From: Acidimicrobiia bacterium
GTDB taxonomy: Bacteria > Actinomycetota > Acidimicrobiia > Spongiisociales > ZC4RG35
Reading direction: 5' to 3'
Length of the DNA stretch: 64,000 nucleotides
NCBI GenBank assembly: GCA_017577575.1
Contig: PKRG01000012.1
Location: 1-64,000, forward strand
In this document: positions 23,384 to 32,230 of the stretch, piece by piece
Numbering within the stretch: position 1 is the first letter of the stretch
How the letters are laid out: the number at the start of each line of letters is the position of its first letter
Made by a program: the position numbers and the translations under genes
Notes under the pieces: model-generated
Told to the model about the DNA's origin: nothing
What the model saw: only the letters and a program-made list of their open reading frames with translations
Database searches by the model: none

Positions 23384-25741
23384 TCAGTCCTCCTCTTCCT
23401 CGATCGAGCGGATGGTCACTCGTCCGCCGAACGCTACCTCCGGCGAGCGGCCGCCATCGGCGATGGTGAACGTTCCTGCCAGCTCCCGGTCGGCGGCGGA
23501 TCGGCCGACGTACACCTCGAACACGCCCGGCTCCACGACGTAGTCCAGACGGCGGTCGTGGAACCCCAACTGGCCCGTCGGCAAGGTGAAGGCCACCTCC
23601 CGGATCCCGCCGGCCGGCACCGCCACCCGAGCGAACGCCTTCAGCTCCGACACCGGGCGCGTGAGGCTGGCCTCCACGTCGCGGACGTACACCTGCACGA
23701 CCTCTTCGCCGTCGCGGTCGCCGACATTGCGGATCCGGGCCGAGACGGTCACCGACCCGTCCATGTCGACGGTGTCCGGTTCGACGGTCGCCCCTTCGAT
23801 CCGGAACTGCGTGTAGCTGAGGCCGTGGCCGAACGGGTATAGCGGGCTGGTGGGGGAGTCGACGTAGTCGCCCTTCCAGTGGGAGCGCCCGCCGGACACC
23901 TTGTGCGAGTGGTAGACGGGGATCTGGCCCACCGAGCGCGGATAGGAGATGGGAAGCTTGCCTCCCGGGTTGTAGGCGCCGGTGAGCACCTCGGCGATCG
24001 CCTCGCCTCCCTCGGCGCCGGGCAGCCATGCCATCACGACGGCGGCGGCGTGCTCGTGGATCCATTCGCTGCCCATCGGCCTGCCGCCGACGAGGACGAG
24101 CACCACCGGCGTGCCGGTGCCGATCACCGCCCGCACCAGCTCCTCCTGGACTCCGGGCAGGTCGAGCGAGGAGCGGTCGCGGCTCTCGCCGCTCGTCGAG
24201 TCGTCGGTCAGCCCCGACTTGTCGCCCATCACCAGCACCGCCACGTCGGAGCGGGAAGCGAGGGCCACGGCCTCGGCGAACCCTTCCCGCGACTCGCCGT
24301 TGACGTCGCAGCCCCGGGCGAACGCCACCTGGCCGTCGAGGCGGGATGCGAGAGCTTCGAACACCGTCGCCGCCTCGGCGTCGGCGGTGGGCAGGTCCAG
24401 GTCCGGCGGGATGGGGATGTGGAAGACGTTCTCGCCGGCCTTCATCTCCCGCAGCGACTCCACGTGGGCAGGGTGCGTGTAGTCGCCGAACAGGTGCCGG
24501 GATGCGTCGGCGTTGGGCCCGATCACCGCCACCTTGGCGGCTCGCAGCGGGAGGATCCCGTCGTTCTTCAACAGGACGATGCTCTTGCGGGCGATGTCCC
24601 TGGCCAGCTCCGAATGGCGGGGGTAGGTGAAGTCGGCCCCCTCGTCGACGTAGGGCTTCTCGAACAGGCCCAGCTCGAACTTGGTGCGCAGCACCCGGGC
24701 GACGGCCCGGTCGACCAGCTCCTCCGTGACGAGGCCTGCGGAGAGGGCCTCGAGCAGCGGCTCGCCATAGCAGTCGGTCCCGGGCAGCTCGACGTCGATC
24801 CCGGTCTCGAGCGCCAGGGCGGCCGCCGACGGCCCATCGGGGGCGACCCGGTGGTAGGTCTCCAACTGGCGGACGGCGAAGTAGTCGGACACGACCGTGC
24901 CCTCGAAGCCCCACTCGTCCCGCAGCAGGCCCTGTATCAGATCCCGGTCGGCGCTGGCAGGCACCCCGTCGAGCTCCTGGTAGGAGGGCATCACCGACCG
25001 GAGCCCGGCATCGACCGCGGCCCGGAACGGATGCAGGTAGACGTCGTGGAGCTCCCGGGGCGGGATGTGGGCCGGCGCCCAGTTGAGGCCGCCTTCCGAG
25101 GCGCCGTAGCCGACGAAGTGCTTGGCAGTGGCCACCACCCCGGAGGAGAGGTCGGCCCCTTGCAGGCCGCGCACGAACGCCGCCCCCATCGAGGCGACGA
25201 GGTGGGGGTCCTCGCCGAAGGTCTCCTCGGTGCGGCCCCACCGGGGGTCGCGGGTGACGTCCAGCACGGGGGCGAGGCCCTGGCGGGCCCCGACGGCGAG
25301 CATCTCGGCCCGGATCGCCGCTCCCATCGCTTCGGCCAGGGCCGGCTCCCAGGTGCTGGCCACGCCGATCGCCTGGGGGAAGACGGTGGCGCCCCGGGCC
25401 ATGAGCCCCGAGCACACCTCTTCGTGGATGATGGCGGGGATGCCGAGACGGGTCTCTTCCACCAGGTAGCGCTGGATCTCGTTGGCGACCCGGGCGGCCT
25501 CGGCGGGGCGCAGGTTGCTGGCGCCGGAGACGCGGGTGATGTGGCCGATGCCCTTGGAGAGGATGCGCTCGGCGTCGGCGGGGGACAGGTGGTTGTCCTT
25601 CACCACCTCGAAGACCCAGGCGCTCCCGAGCTGGGCGATCTTCTCTTCGATCGTCATCAGCTCGAGGAGGCTCGCCACCCGCTCCTCGATCGGGGCGGAG
25701 GCGTCCTGGTAGCGGTGCTGGGGGCTCGGCTCGACGGTCAT
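23384..25741 (-). CDS. Glycoside hydrolase family 3, probable beta-xylosidase/beta-glucosidase
   Basis: A 785-residue GH3 enzyme: TIM-barrel domain (about residues 25-330, with LAPVLDVTRDPRWGRTEETFGEDP and KHFVGYG), the nucleophile aspartate in GTVVSDYFAV, an (alpha/beta)6 sandwich (SIVLLKNDGILPL, VAVIGPNADAS, VLVMGDKSGLT) and a fibronectin-like C-terminal domain (PLYPFGHGLSYTQF). No signal peptide is visible, so it acts in the cytoplasm on imported oligosaccharides. Placement beside xylA and xylB and a sugar importer suggests xylooligosaccharides, but GH3 specificity cannot be read from sequence alone. The start is ATG 25741, overlapping the permease stop (ATGA). Confidence 0.93.
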   Translation of the reverse strand: MTVEPSPQHRYQDASAPIEERVASLLELMTIEEKIAQLGSAWVFEVVKDNHLSPADAERILSKGIGHITRVSGASNLRPAEAARVANEIQRYLVEETRLGIPAIIHEEVCSGLMARGATVFPQAIGVASTWEPALAEAMGAAIRAEMLAVGARQGLAPVLDVTRDPRWGRTEETFGEDPHLVASMGAAFVRGLQGADLSSGVVATAKHFVGYGASEGGLNWAPAHIPPRELHDVYLHPFRAAVDAGLRSVMPSYQELDGVPASADRDLIQGLLRDEWGFEGTVVSDYFAVRQLETYHRVAPDGPSAAALALETGIDVELPGTDCYGEPLLEALSAGLVTEELVDRAVARVLRTKFELGLFEKPYVDEGADFTYPRHSELARDIARKSIVLLKNDGILPLRAAKVAVIGPNADASRHLFGDYTHPAHVESLREMKAGENVFHIPIPPDLDLPTADAEAATVFEALASRLDGQVAFARGCDVNGESREGFAEAVALASRSDVAVLVMGDKSGLTDDSTSGESRDRSSLDLPGVQEELVRAVIGTGTPVVLVLVGGRPMGSEWIHEHAAAVVMAWLPGAEGGEAIAEVLTGAYNPGGKLPISYPRSVGQIPVYHSHKVSGGRSHWKGDYVDSPTSPLYPFGHGLSYTQFRIEGATVEPDTVDMDGSVTVSARIRNVGDRDGEEVVQVYVRDVEASLTRPVSELKAFARVAVPAGGIREVAFTLPTGQLGFHDRRLDYVVEPGVFEVYVGRSAADRELAGTFTIADGGRSPEVAFGGRVTIRSIEEEED

Positions 25742-26583
25742 CCCTTCACCGCCCCGCTCGTGACGCCGGAGACGATGTGGCGCTCGGCGATGGCGTAAAG
25801 GATCAGTGCCGGCACGATCGACAGCACCGTGTAGGCCAGCACCAGCGCCGTGTCCGTCCCGTACTGGGTGGAGATGTTGTTGACGCCCAGCGGCAGCGTC
25901 CACTGATCCTGGCGGGTGAGCACCAACAGCGGCAGCAGGAACGCGTTCCAGCTGCCGACGATCGTCAGCACCGAGATCGTCGACAGGGCCGGCCGTGACA
26001 GCGGGAGCATGACGTGCCAGTAGAACCGGAGGGGCCCGCAGCCGTCGATGATGGCGGCGTCCTCCAGGTCGTCGGGGATGTTGCGGAAGAACGGCCGCAG
26101 GATCACGATCGACAGCGGCAGCCCGAACGCCACCTGGGGGAGTATCACGCCCCACGGGTTGCCCAACAGGTCCAGGTCCCGCAGGGTGAGCCACAGGGGC
26201 AGCGTCGCCGCCACCACCGGGTACAGGAGCCCGATGGTGAAGAAGGTGTATATCGCCTCCCGTCCCCGGAACCGGTAGCGGGCGAGGGCGAAGGCCGCCA
26301 GGGAGGAGAGGGGGAGGATCAGCAGCGTGGTCGCCAGGGCGATGAAGGTGCTGTTCCACACCTGCCGCCAGAACGCCGGCGACCGCAGAGTGCCGAGATA
26401 GTTCGTGAAGATCCACGGGTCGGGGAGTCCGACCGGCCGCTCGGCGATCTGGCCGGTGGTGCGGAACCCGCCCAGCACCGCGTAGACGAGCGGCACCAGG
26501 ATCAGCGCCAGCACCGCCAGGGCGACTACGTACAACACGGTCCTCGAGAGGACTCTTCGGACAGGGATCGTGGCAACAGCCAT
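25738..26583 (-). CDS. Xyloside ABC transporter permease (MalG-like)
   Basis: A 281-residue permease with six predicted helices and the coupling loop DLEDAAIIDGCGPLRFYWHV at about residues 182-201. The N-terminal helix VLYVVALAVLALILVPLVYAVLGGF is typical of MalG-type subunits. It starts at 26583 in a TGATG overlap with the first permease and ends in an ATGA overlap with the GH3 gene, linking transport and hydrolysis. The ATPase subunit is not encoded here. Confidence 0.92.
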   Translation of the reverse strand: MAVATIPVRRVLSRTVLYVVALAVLALILVPLVYAVLGGFRTTGQIAERPVGLPDPWIFTNYLGTLRSPAFWRQVWNSTFIALATTLLILPLSSLAAFALARYRFRGREAIYTFFTIGLLYPVVAATLPLWLTLRDLDLLGNPWGVILPQVAFGLPLSIVILRPFFRNIPDDLEDAAIIDGCGPLRFYWHVMLPLSRPALSTISVLTIVGSWNAFLLPLLVLTRQDQWTLPLGVNNISTQYGTDTALVLAYTVLSIVPALILYAIAERHIVSGVTSGAVKG

Positions 26584-27575
26584 CAGGTCAGAGCTCCTTC
26601 GACGTCACGGCGCAACACGAACCGTTGGTAGAACAGCGCCAGAACCATGGATATGGCGAAGATCAGGATCGATACCGCCCCGCCGTACCCGAAGCGGTTC
26701 CGGCCGAATCCGAAGTCGATCAGGTAGGTGGCCATCGTCTGGGTGGCGCCCACCGGGCCGCCCCTCGTGGTCACCCAGACCAGGTCGAACACGTGGAATG
26801 ACCCGATGATCATCAGGAACATCGAGATGCGGATCGTGGGGCCGAGCAGCGGAAGCGTGACGTGGCGGAACGCCTGCCAGGGGCCGGCGCCGTCGATCGC
26901 CGCCGCCTCCTTCAGCTCGGACGGGATGCCCTGCAGCCCGGCGAGCAGCAGGACCATGTGGAGGCCGAAGTACTTCCACGTGAGGACGAAGAACAGCGAG
27001 TAGAGGGCGACGCCCGGATCGCCCAACCAGGGCCGCATGAACTCCTGGACGGCCGCCTCGCTCACACCGGGGATCAAAGGACCGACGGTCTCGATGACCC
27101 GGTCCACCATCCCGTCGGGACGCAGCAGCTGACGCCACACGACGCCCGTGACGACCTCGGAGAGGACGTAGGGGGCGAAGAACATCGTGCGGAACAGGCC
27201 CCTCCCGGCGAGCTTCTGGTTGAGCAGGACCGCCAGGGCGAGGGCGAACGGCAGCTGCAGCGTCAGGGAGAGGACGGCGATGACGAAGCAGTGGAAGATG
27301 GCGGCCCGGAAGTCGGGGGAGTTGAGAGCCTCGACGAAGTTGCCGAGGCCGACCCAGTCGGTCAGCGGGCCGAGCCCGTTCCAGTTGTAGACGCTGAAAC
27401 GGAGGCTCTGGACGATCGGGTAGATCACGAACAGCCCGTAGACGACGAGGGCGGGGAGGACCAGGACGGCGAGGGTGGGCCACGAGGCGTAGCCCGGCGC
27501 ACCTCTGAGAGGCCGCCGCGACGGTGTCGGGGCAGAAGGCTGGCTCACCCGGGTCGGCTGGCTCTGGGTCTGCAT
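26583..27575 (-). CDS. Xyloside ABC transporter permease (MalF-like)
   Basis: A 330-residue permease with six to seven predicted helices and the loop ELKEAAAIDGAGPWQAFRHV near residues 215-234. The start is ATG 27575 (MQTQSQPTRVS). There is no clear ribosome-binding site: the sequence just upstream is CCCACACATCGCCC, and a strong stem-loop ends 14 bases before the start. Translation may depend on the structure upstream, or on reinitiation. It uses the same TGATG coupling to the next permease. Confidence 0.92.
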   Translation of the reverse strand: MQTQSQPTRVSQPSAPTPSRRPLRGAPGYASWPTLAVLVLPALVVYGLFVIYPIVQSLRFSVYNWNGLGPLTDWVGLGNFVEALNSPDFRAAIFHCFVIAVLSLTLQLPFALALAVLLNQKLAGRGLFRTMFFAPYVLSEVVTGVVWRQLLRPDGMVDRVIETVGPLIPGVSEAAVQEFMRPWLGDPGVALYSLFFVLTWKYFGLHMVLLLAGLQGIPSELKEAAAIDGAGPWQAFRHVTLPLLGPTIRISMFLMIIGSFHVFDLVWVTTRGGPVGATQTMATYLIDFGFGRNRFGYGGAVSILIFAISMVLALFYQRFVLRRDVEGALT

Positions 27576-27588
27576 GGGCGATGTGTGG

Positions 27589-27620
27589 GGGCTGTGGGGC
27601 CCAAGAGGTCCCCACAGCCC
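27589..27620 (-). other. Intra-operon stem-loop between binding protein and permease genes
   Basis: GGGCTGTGGGG pairs with CCCCACAGCCC (11 bases) around a 10-base loop. It lies between the stop of the binding-protein gene and the permease start. It should lower expression of the downstream genes and protect the binding-protein message from 3' decay, giving the usual excess of binding protein. No T-run follows, so it is not a complete terminator. Confidence 0.7.
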
Positions 27621-27630
27621 GGTCTCGTCA

Positions 27631-29040
27631 TCAGCTCGAGGCGAACGCGGCGTCGATCGCCTGGATGGCGTCTTCGATGGTCGTCTGCCCGGCGAAGATC
27701 TTGACAGTCTCGTCGTTGATCGCCTCGCCGACGGCAGCCGGGAAGTACTGGTCCAGATAGAGCTGGACGAACTCCGACTGCGCCAGCGACTCGAGCAGTG
27801 GGACCATCAGCGGCTCGGTGACCGAGTTCTCGGCGCCCTTGGTGACGGGGAGGATGGCGCCGGTCTCGCCGGCCCGGCGGGCGTTCTCCACCGACGTCAG
27901 GTACCGGAGGAACTCCACGGCCTCGGGCGGAGCGTCACGGCCGACGGCGAAGCCGTTGCCGCCGCCGATGCCGTCGTTGAGGTCGCCGGCTCCGCCTTCC
28001 ACCTCCGGGAAGGGGAACCACCCCATCTCGAAGGGGAGCCGCTCCGACGGCAGTTGGTCGGGCTCGCCGTGGCCGCCGGAGTTGGCGTACTCGCCGGGAC
28101 CCCACTGGCCCATCAGCGAGATGGCGGCGCGGCCGGTGCCGATCCAGCCCGCCTCACCGTCGGGCCCGGGCCAGGTGGAGGCGAGGAAGCCCTCCTGGAA
28201 CGGCTCCAACTCGACGAGGCGCTGGAGCTGGTTGCCGGCCTCGATGACTGCCGGGTGGTCGAAGCTCCGGTTGGCGGCGATCTCCTCGATGGCCTCCTGT
28301 CCGCCGATGCGCAGGATCAGGTAGGCGAGGTAGAAGTGGGCCGGCCACCGGTCCTGGCCACCGACGGCGATCGGGGTGATGCCGGCGTCCTTGAGGCGCT
28401 GCACGACGTCGAGGAACTCGTCCCACGTCGTCGGGGGAGCGTCGATGCCGGCCTGGGCGAACAGCTCCTTGTTGTACCAGAAGCCCACCATGCCGAGGTC
28501 GAAGGGCACCGCGTAGAGCCCGCCGTCCACCTCGAACAGGCTCACCGCGCCGGCGCTCAGGTCGCCGATCCAGTCGGAGACCTCGTCGCTGATGTCGCGG
28601 ACCAAGCCGGCCTCGACCTGGTCGGCGAGGTCACCGCCACCCCAGGACTGGAACAGGTCCGGCGGGTCGTTGGACTGGAGACGCGGCTGGATGGCGTCCT
28701 TGAACGCCTCGTTCTCGTTCACGACGATGTCGAACGTCACGTGCGGGTTCATCTCCGTGAACTCGTTCGCCAGCGTCTCCCACAGCTCGAGCATGGCGCC
28801 CTGGTTCTGGATGTGCCACCACTCGATCGTCACCGGCTCACGTTCTTCCCCGTCGCCGCCGCCGTCGGCTTCTGTGGCCGGGGGAGCTTCGGTGGCGGGA
28901 GGCGCCTCGGTCGAGGGAGTGTCCTCGGCAGCGGCGGTCGTGCTGGTGTCGGAGGCGGCTCCGCCGCCGCCACACGCCCCGGCCACGAGGGCCAGCACCG
29001 CCAGCAGGGCGCTGAGTCGTGTGAGTCTGGTTCTTCTCAT
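27631..29040 (-). CDS. Sugar ABC transporter substrate-binding lipoprotein (xylose operon)
   Basis: A 469-residue family 1 sugar-binding lipoprotein. Signal LSALLAVLALVAGACGGGG with lipobox cysteine near residue 22, then a long Ser/Thr/Ala/Pro-Glu linker (about residues 25-60, with TEAPPATEAPP repeats), then the mature domain VTIEWWHIQNQGAMLELWETL. The start at ATG 29040 (MRRTRLTRL) follows GGAGGAGG by 6 bases. The ligand is probably xylose or xylooligosaccharides, from neighbours only. Confidence 0.93.
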   Translation of the reverse strand: MRRTRLTRLSALLAVLALVAGACGGGGAASDTSTTAAAEDTPSTEAPPATEAPPATEADGGGDGEEREPVTIEWWHIQNQGAMLELWETLANEFTEMNPHVTFDIVVNENEAFKDAIQPRLQSNDPPDLFQSWGGGDLADQVEAGLVRDISDEVSDWIGDLSAGAVSLFEVDGGLYAVPFDLGMVGFWYNKELFAQAGIDAPPTTWDEFLDVVQRLKDAGITPIAVGGQDRWPAHFYLAYLILRIGGQEAIEEIAANRSFDHPAVIEAGNQLQRLVELEPFQEGFLASTWPGPDGEAGWIGTGRAAISLMGQWGPGEYANSGGHGEPDQLPSERLPFEMGWFPFPEVEGGAGDLNDGIGGGNGFAVGRDAPPEAVEFLRYLTSVENARRAGETGAILPVTKGAENSVTEPLMVPLLESLAQSEFVQLYLDQYFPAAVGEAINDETVKIFAGQTTIEDAIQAIDAAFASS

Positions 29041-29068
29041 CCGTTTCCTCCTCCAATCGTCCGCTTTC

Positions 29069-29080
29069 GTAAACGTTTTC
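29069..29080. promoter_or_regulatory. LacI-type operator before the xylose ABC genes
   Basis: GTAAACGTTTTC (plus-strand reading), a near-palindrome centred on the AACGTT core usual for LacI-family sites, in the 83-base gap between lacI and the binding-protein gene. A variant, GTAAACGTTGTC on the minus strand, occurs upstream of lacI itself (30211-30222). Confidence 0.6.
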
Positions 29081-29123
29081 AATCGATGTGCGTCATTCCT
29101 TCTTCTCCTCGGATCGTGCCTCC

Positions 29124-30161
29124 TCAGTCGGGGTTGGTGCAGGACTGGCGGACGACGAGCTTGGTGGGGAGGCGGACGTGGACCTCGTCCACCTCGTCGG
29201 GCTTCTCGATCAGCGAGATGAGCAGCCGCGCCGCTTCCCAGCCCATGTCCTGGATCGATTGGTCGATCGTGGTGAGCGGGGGATCGGTGAGAGCGGACTC
29301 GGGGATGTTGTCGAAGCCGATGACCGACAGGTCCCGGGGAATCCTCAAGCCCGCCGACTGGGCGACCTCCATCGTCGTTATGGCCGACAGGTCGTTGGCG
29401 GCGAATATGGCGGTGGGCCTGTCCTCCAGGGAGAGGAGCTGTCGGGCCGCCTCCCGGGCCGTTTCCGGGGCGTAGCCACCCACCTTGACGAGCTCGGGGT
29501 CGAAGTCGATGCCGGCCTCGGCGAGGGCCCGGCGATAGCCCTCCTCCCGCAGCCGGGCGGACTCGAGGTCGGGCCGTCCGGCCAAGAAGCCGATCCGACG
29601 GTGTCCCAACCCGATCAGGTACTCGGTCGCCGTGGCCGCGCCCTCCAGGTTCTGTGAGTCGACCGTCGGGAGATCGGACGGCCCGGCGTGCGGGTCGACG
29701 GCGACGACAGGCACGTCACCTTGGACGTCGACCACCGTCGGCGTGACGAGGATGGTGCCGTCGGTCAGCGTGCCGTGTAGGCGGCTGAGGAAGCGGCGCT
29801 CCCACCCCGCCTTGTGCTCGGGGCGCCCCGTCCCCGAGTAGACGATCAGCTCGTAGTCGGTGTCGTGGAGCGCCCGGGCCGCGCCCTTCAGCAGCTCGGC
29901 GGAGAAGGGCTCCAGGTCGGCGACGATGATCCCGATGAGGTTGGTCCGCCGGCTGCGCATGCTGCGGGCGACGAGGCTCGACTCGTAGCCGAGGTCGGCG
30001 ATCACCGCCTGGACCTTGGCGATGGTGTCGGGAGCGACGCCGTAACGGCCGTTGAGCACCCGGGACACGGTGGCGATCGACACCCCCGCCTTTCGAGCGA
30101 CGTGCTCGATGGTCACCCGGTCGGGAGGCGTCTCCTCCGTGGTGTCTCTGGCTCCACTCAT
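29124..30161 (-). CDS. LacI-family regulator of the xylose locus
   Basis: A 345-residue repressor: helix-turn-helix VTIEHVARKAGVSIATVSRVLNG at residues 16-38, hinge YESSLVARSMRSRRTNLIGII, then a sugar-binding effector domain with IFAANDLSAITTMEVAQSAG and VIGFDNIPESALTDPPLTTI. It is the first gene on this strand of the xylose locus, with its own operator array upstream. It likely releases DNA on binding xylose or a derived sugar. The start is ATG 30161; the ribosome site upstream is weak. Confidence 0.93.
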   Translation of the reverse strand: MSGARDTTEETPPDRVTIEHVARKAGVSIATVSRVLNGRYGVAPDTIAKVQAVIADLGYESSLVARSMRSRRTNLIGIIVADLEPFSAELLKGAARALHDTDYELIVYSGTGRPEHKAGWERRFLSRLHGTLTDGTILVTPTVVDVQGDVPVVAVDPHAGPSDLPTVDSQNLEGAATATEYLIGLGHRRIGFLAGRPDLESARLREEGYRRALAEAGIDFDPELVKVGGYAPETAREAARQLLSLEDRPTAIFAANDLSAITTMEVAQSAGLRIPRDLSVIGFDNIPESALTDPPLTTIDQSIQDMGWEAARLLISLIEKPDEVDEVHVRLPTKLVVRQSCTNPD

Positions 30162-30174
30162 GGCCCAACGCTCT

Positions 30175-30222
30175 CGATACCGTTGTCGATACCGTTGTCG
30201 ATATCGTTTTCGACAACGTTTA
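30175..30222. promoter_or_regulatory. Tandem operator-like repeats upstream of the xylose lacI
   Basis: A 12-base unit CGATACCGTTGT is present twice in tandem (30175-30186, 30187-30198), followed by the variant CGATATCGTTTT (30199-30210) and CGACAACGTTTAC. TTGTCGA/TCGACAA forms an inverted repeat around the AAACGATA centre. The array begins 14 bases upstream of the lacI start and would place several repressor sites over the promoter. Confidence 0.55.
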
Positions 30223-30273
30223 CAAATATGCCATGCCGTTTCGCCGCGCGTCGGCCAGACCGGGATTTTTTTT

Positions 30274-30645
30274 CTACGCGGCCTTGGTGCGGGCGGCGAG
30301 ATGGGCGGAGAGACCGCCCACGGCTATCGCCAGGGCCGCCAGCAGGACGACCTGGGGGGTAGGCGCCGGTGAGCCGTTGACCACGGCGGTGACGACTACG
30401 GCGAGGGCGATGCCCATGGCGGCGGTGGCGCCGTGGAAGAAGTGGGAGAAGAGGGCCCGGCGGCCGGCGAACCATCCGGCGATGGCGAACCCGGCCAGCG
30501 TCCCGAAGGTGGTGGCGGCGCCGGCGGCGCCGGCCACTCCCAGCGAGAAGAGGACGAACCACAGCGCCAGCGAGGCGACGGCGAGGCCGAGCACCCCCAC
30601 GCCGACTCCGAACAGGACTGCACTCACGCGGATCGAGCCGAACAC
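30274..30645 (-). CDS. Small four-helix membrane protein, unknown function
   Basis: A 123-residue protein with four hydrophobic segments (LFGVGVGVLGLAVASLALWFVL; GAATTFGTLAGFAIAGWFA; GATAAMGIALAVVVTAVVNG; VVLLAALAIAVGGLSAHL). It is very alanine- and glycine-rich. No family is recognised. GTG 30645 gives MFGSIRVSAVLF; a second GTG at codon 7 is possible. It lies between the xylose lacI and trpD with its own promoter space. Confidence 0.7.
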   Translation of the reverse strand: MFGSIRVSAVLFGVGVGVLGLAVASLALWFVLFSLGVAGAAGAATTFGTLAGFAIAGWFAGRRALFSHFFHGATAAMGIALAVVVTAVVNGSPAPTPQVVLLAALAIAVGGLSAHLAARTKAA

Positions 30646-30778
30646 CGAGACCTCCGGGAGCGGGGTGTCGACTGTATCCGATTGGCCGGCCCGCGCCGCG
30701 CGTGGCCACGTCTGCGCCTCGGTGGCGGCCGTCGGCGGCTGTCGATCGAGCCGGGGGCGCCCCTAGACTCCCTCCGCA

Positions 30779-31807
30779 ATGGATTGGAGCCACGTCCTCG
30801 ATCTGCTCACCAGCGGGAGGGGCCTGACCCGCCAGCAAGCGCGCGAGGCGATGACCGAGATCGTGGAGGGACGCGCCGATCCCGCCGCCATCGCCGCTTT
30901 CGTGGTCGCCTTGAGGATGAAGGGCGAGACCCACGAGGAGATGGCCGGGATGGTCGAAGCGCTGAAGGCCGCCGCGGTCCCGGTCCCGATCGACGACACC
31001 GCCGATCTGGTCGACATCGTCGGCACGGGCGGTGACCGGTCGTTCACGTTCAACATCTCCACCACGGCGGCGTTCATCGCCGCCGGCGCCGGGGCGAAGG
31101 TGGCCAAGCACGGCAACCGCGCCGCCTCGAGCAGGTGCGGGTCCGCCGACGTCCTCGAGGGACTGGGGATGTCGATCGACCTCGATCCCGCCGACATGGC
31201 TAAGCTCGTCACCGAGGAGGGCTTCGGCTTCTTCTTCGCGCCCCGTTACCACCCGGGTTTCCGCCACGCCGGCCCGATCCGCAAGGCCCTGGGCATACCC
31301 ACCGTGTTCAACTTCCTCGGGCCCCTCGCCAACCCCGTCGGGGTGCGGCGTTACGCCCTGGGCGTCTCGGACCAGAGGATGGCCGAGCGGATGATCCACG
31401 TCCTCGCCGTGTTGGGCGCCGAATCGGCGTTCGTGGTCCACGGCGAAGACGGGATCGACGAGGTCACCACGTCCGGCCCGACCTACATCTTCCGGCTGCG
31501 CGACGGCGAGATCACCCATGCCGAGTTCACGCCCGAGGACTTCGGCATCGAGCGCTCGAAGCTCGCCGACCTGGCCGGTGGCGACGTTGCCCACAACGTC
31601 CGCATCCTCAGAGGGATCCTGGAAGGGGAGAAGGGCCCGCGGCGGGACGCGGCGATCGTCAACGCCGCCGTCGGGCTCGTCGCCGCGGGCATCGCCGAAG
31701 GTTTCGTGGAAGGCGTCGAGCGGGCCGTCGAGTCGGTCGACTCGGGGAAGGCGGCGGAGGTGCTCGAGCGGGTGGTGAAGCGCAGCCAGGAGCTGGCCGG
31801 CGGCTAG
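30779..31807 (+). CDS. trpD: Anthranilate phosphoribosyltransferase
   Basis: A 342-residue enzyme of tryptophan biosynthesis that joins anthranilate and PRPP. Markers: LVDIVGTGGDRSFTFNISTTAAFIAAGAGAKVAKHGNRAASSRCGSADVLEGLG (about residues 82-125), FFFAPRYHPGFRHAGPIRKALGIPTVFNFLGPLANP, and VVHGEDGIDEVTTSGPTYI. No other trp gene is here. A TAGACT -10 element (30764-30769) ends 9 bases before ATG 30779, leaving room for only a 2-3 base leader. It converges with the holin-like gene after a 4-base gap. Confidence 0.96.
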   Translation: MDWSHVLDLLTSGRGLTRQQAREAMTEIVEGRADPAAIAAFVVALRMKGETHEEMAGMVEALKAAAVPVPIDDTADLVDIVGTGGDRSFTFNISTTAAFIAAGAGAKVAKHGNRAASSRCGSADVLEGLGMSIDLDPADMAKLVTEEGFGFFFAPRYHPGFRHAGPIRKALGIPTVFNFLGPLANPVGVRRYALGVSDQRMAERMIHVLAVLGAESAFVVHGEDGIDEVTTSGPTYIFRLRDGEITHAEFTPEDFGIERSKLADLAGGDVAHNVRILRGILEGEKGPRRDAAIVNAAVGLVAAGIAEGFVEGVERAVESVDSGKAAEVLERVVKRSQELAGG

Positions 31808-31811
31808 CGGC

Positions 31812-32174
31812 TCAGTCGCCGAAGACGGCTTCCAGCACCCAGCGCACGATCGAGATCACGAGGGCGCCCAGGAACGTCGCCCAGAAGAACCCCGTCGAGG
31901 TCAGCCCCAGATCGAGGCGCTCCGGCGCCGACAGCCACACCACCAGCTGCAGGACCAGGGCGTTGATCACGAGGAGGAACAGCCCGAGGGTCAGCAGGAT
32001 CAGCGGAAAGCTGAAGAAGCTGAGCACGGGCTTGACGATCGAGTTGGCCACGGCGACGAGGACCGCCACGGCGACGAATGCCCAGGCGCTGCCGTCGAAG
32101 TCGAGGCCGGGCACCAATCGGACCGCGACCCAGACGCCGGCGGCGGTGGCAGCCAGTTGGAGCAACCGCTTCAA
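31812..32174 (-). CDS. Phage-holin-family (YvlD/superfamily IV) membrane protein
   Basis: A 120-residue protein with four transmembrane helices; VAVANSIVKPVLSFFSFPLILLTLGLFLLVINALVLQLVVWL is the YvlD/mycobacterial 'phage holin family' signature. These chromosomal proteins are not phage-borne and are often near stress genes. The start is TTG 32174, with a strong AGGAGG site 9 bases upstream. The intergenic space with nur is only 56 bases, so the two divergent promoters are close. Confidence 0.85.
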   Translation of the reverse strand: MKRLLQLAATAAGVWVAVRLVPGLDFDGSAWAFVAVAVLVAVANSIVKPVLSFFSFPLILLTLGLFLLVINALVLQLVVWLSAPERLDLGLTSTGFFWATFLGALVISIVRWVLEAVFGD

Positions 32175-32230
32175 GAAGCCTCACCTCCTGCGGGGACCGG
32201 TGGCACGGTAGCGCCGGTAGCCTCCGCTTC

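Noticed and set aside
22974..25415. Very long open frame of 813 codons opposite-frame within the GH3/xylA region
   Set aside because: Arg/Gly/Pro-rich translation with no motifs; the true genes with full family motifs occupy other frames. High GC makes such open frames common.
31812..32174. Prophage remnant from a holin-like protein
   Set aside because: This family is a chromosomal membrane protein in many actinobacteria, and no other phage gene is near.
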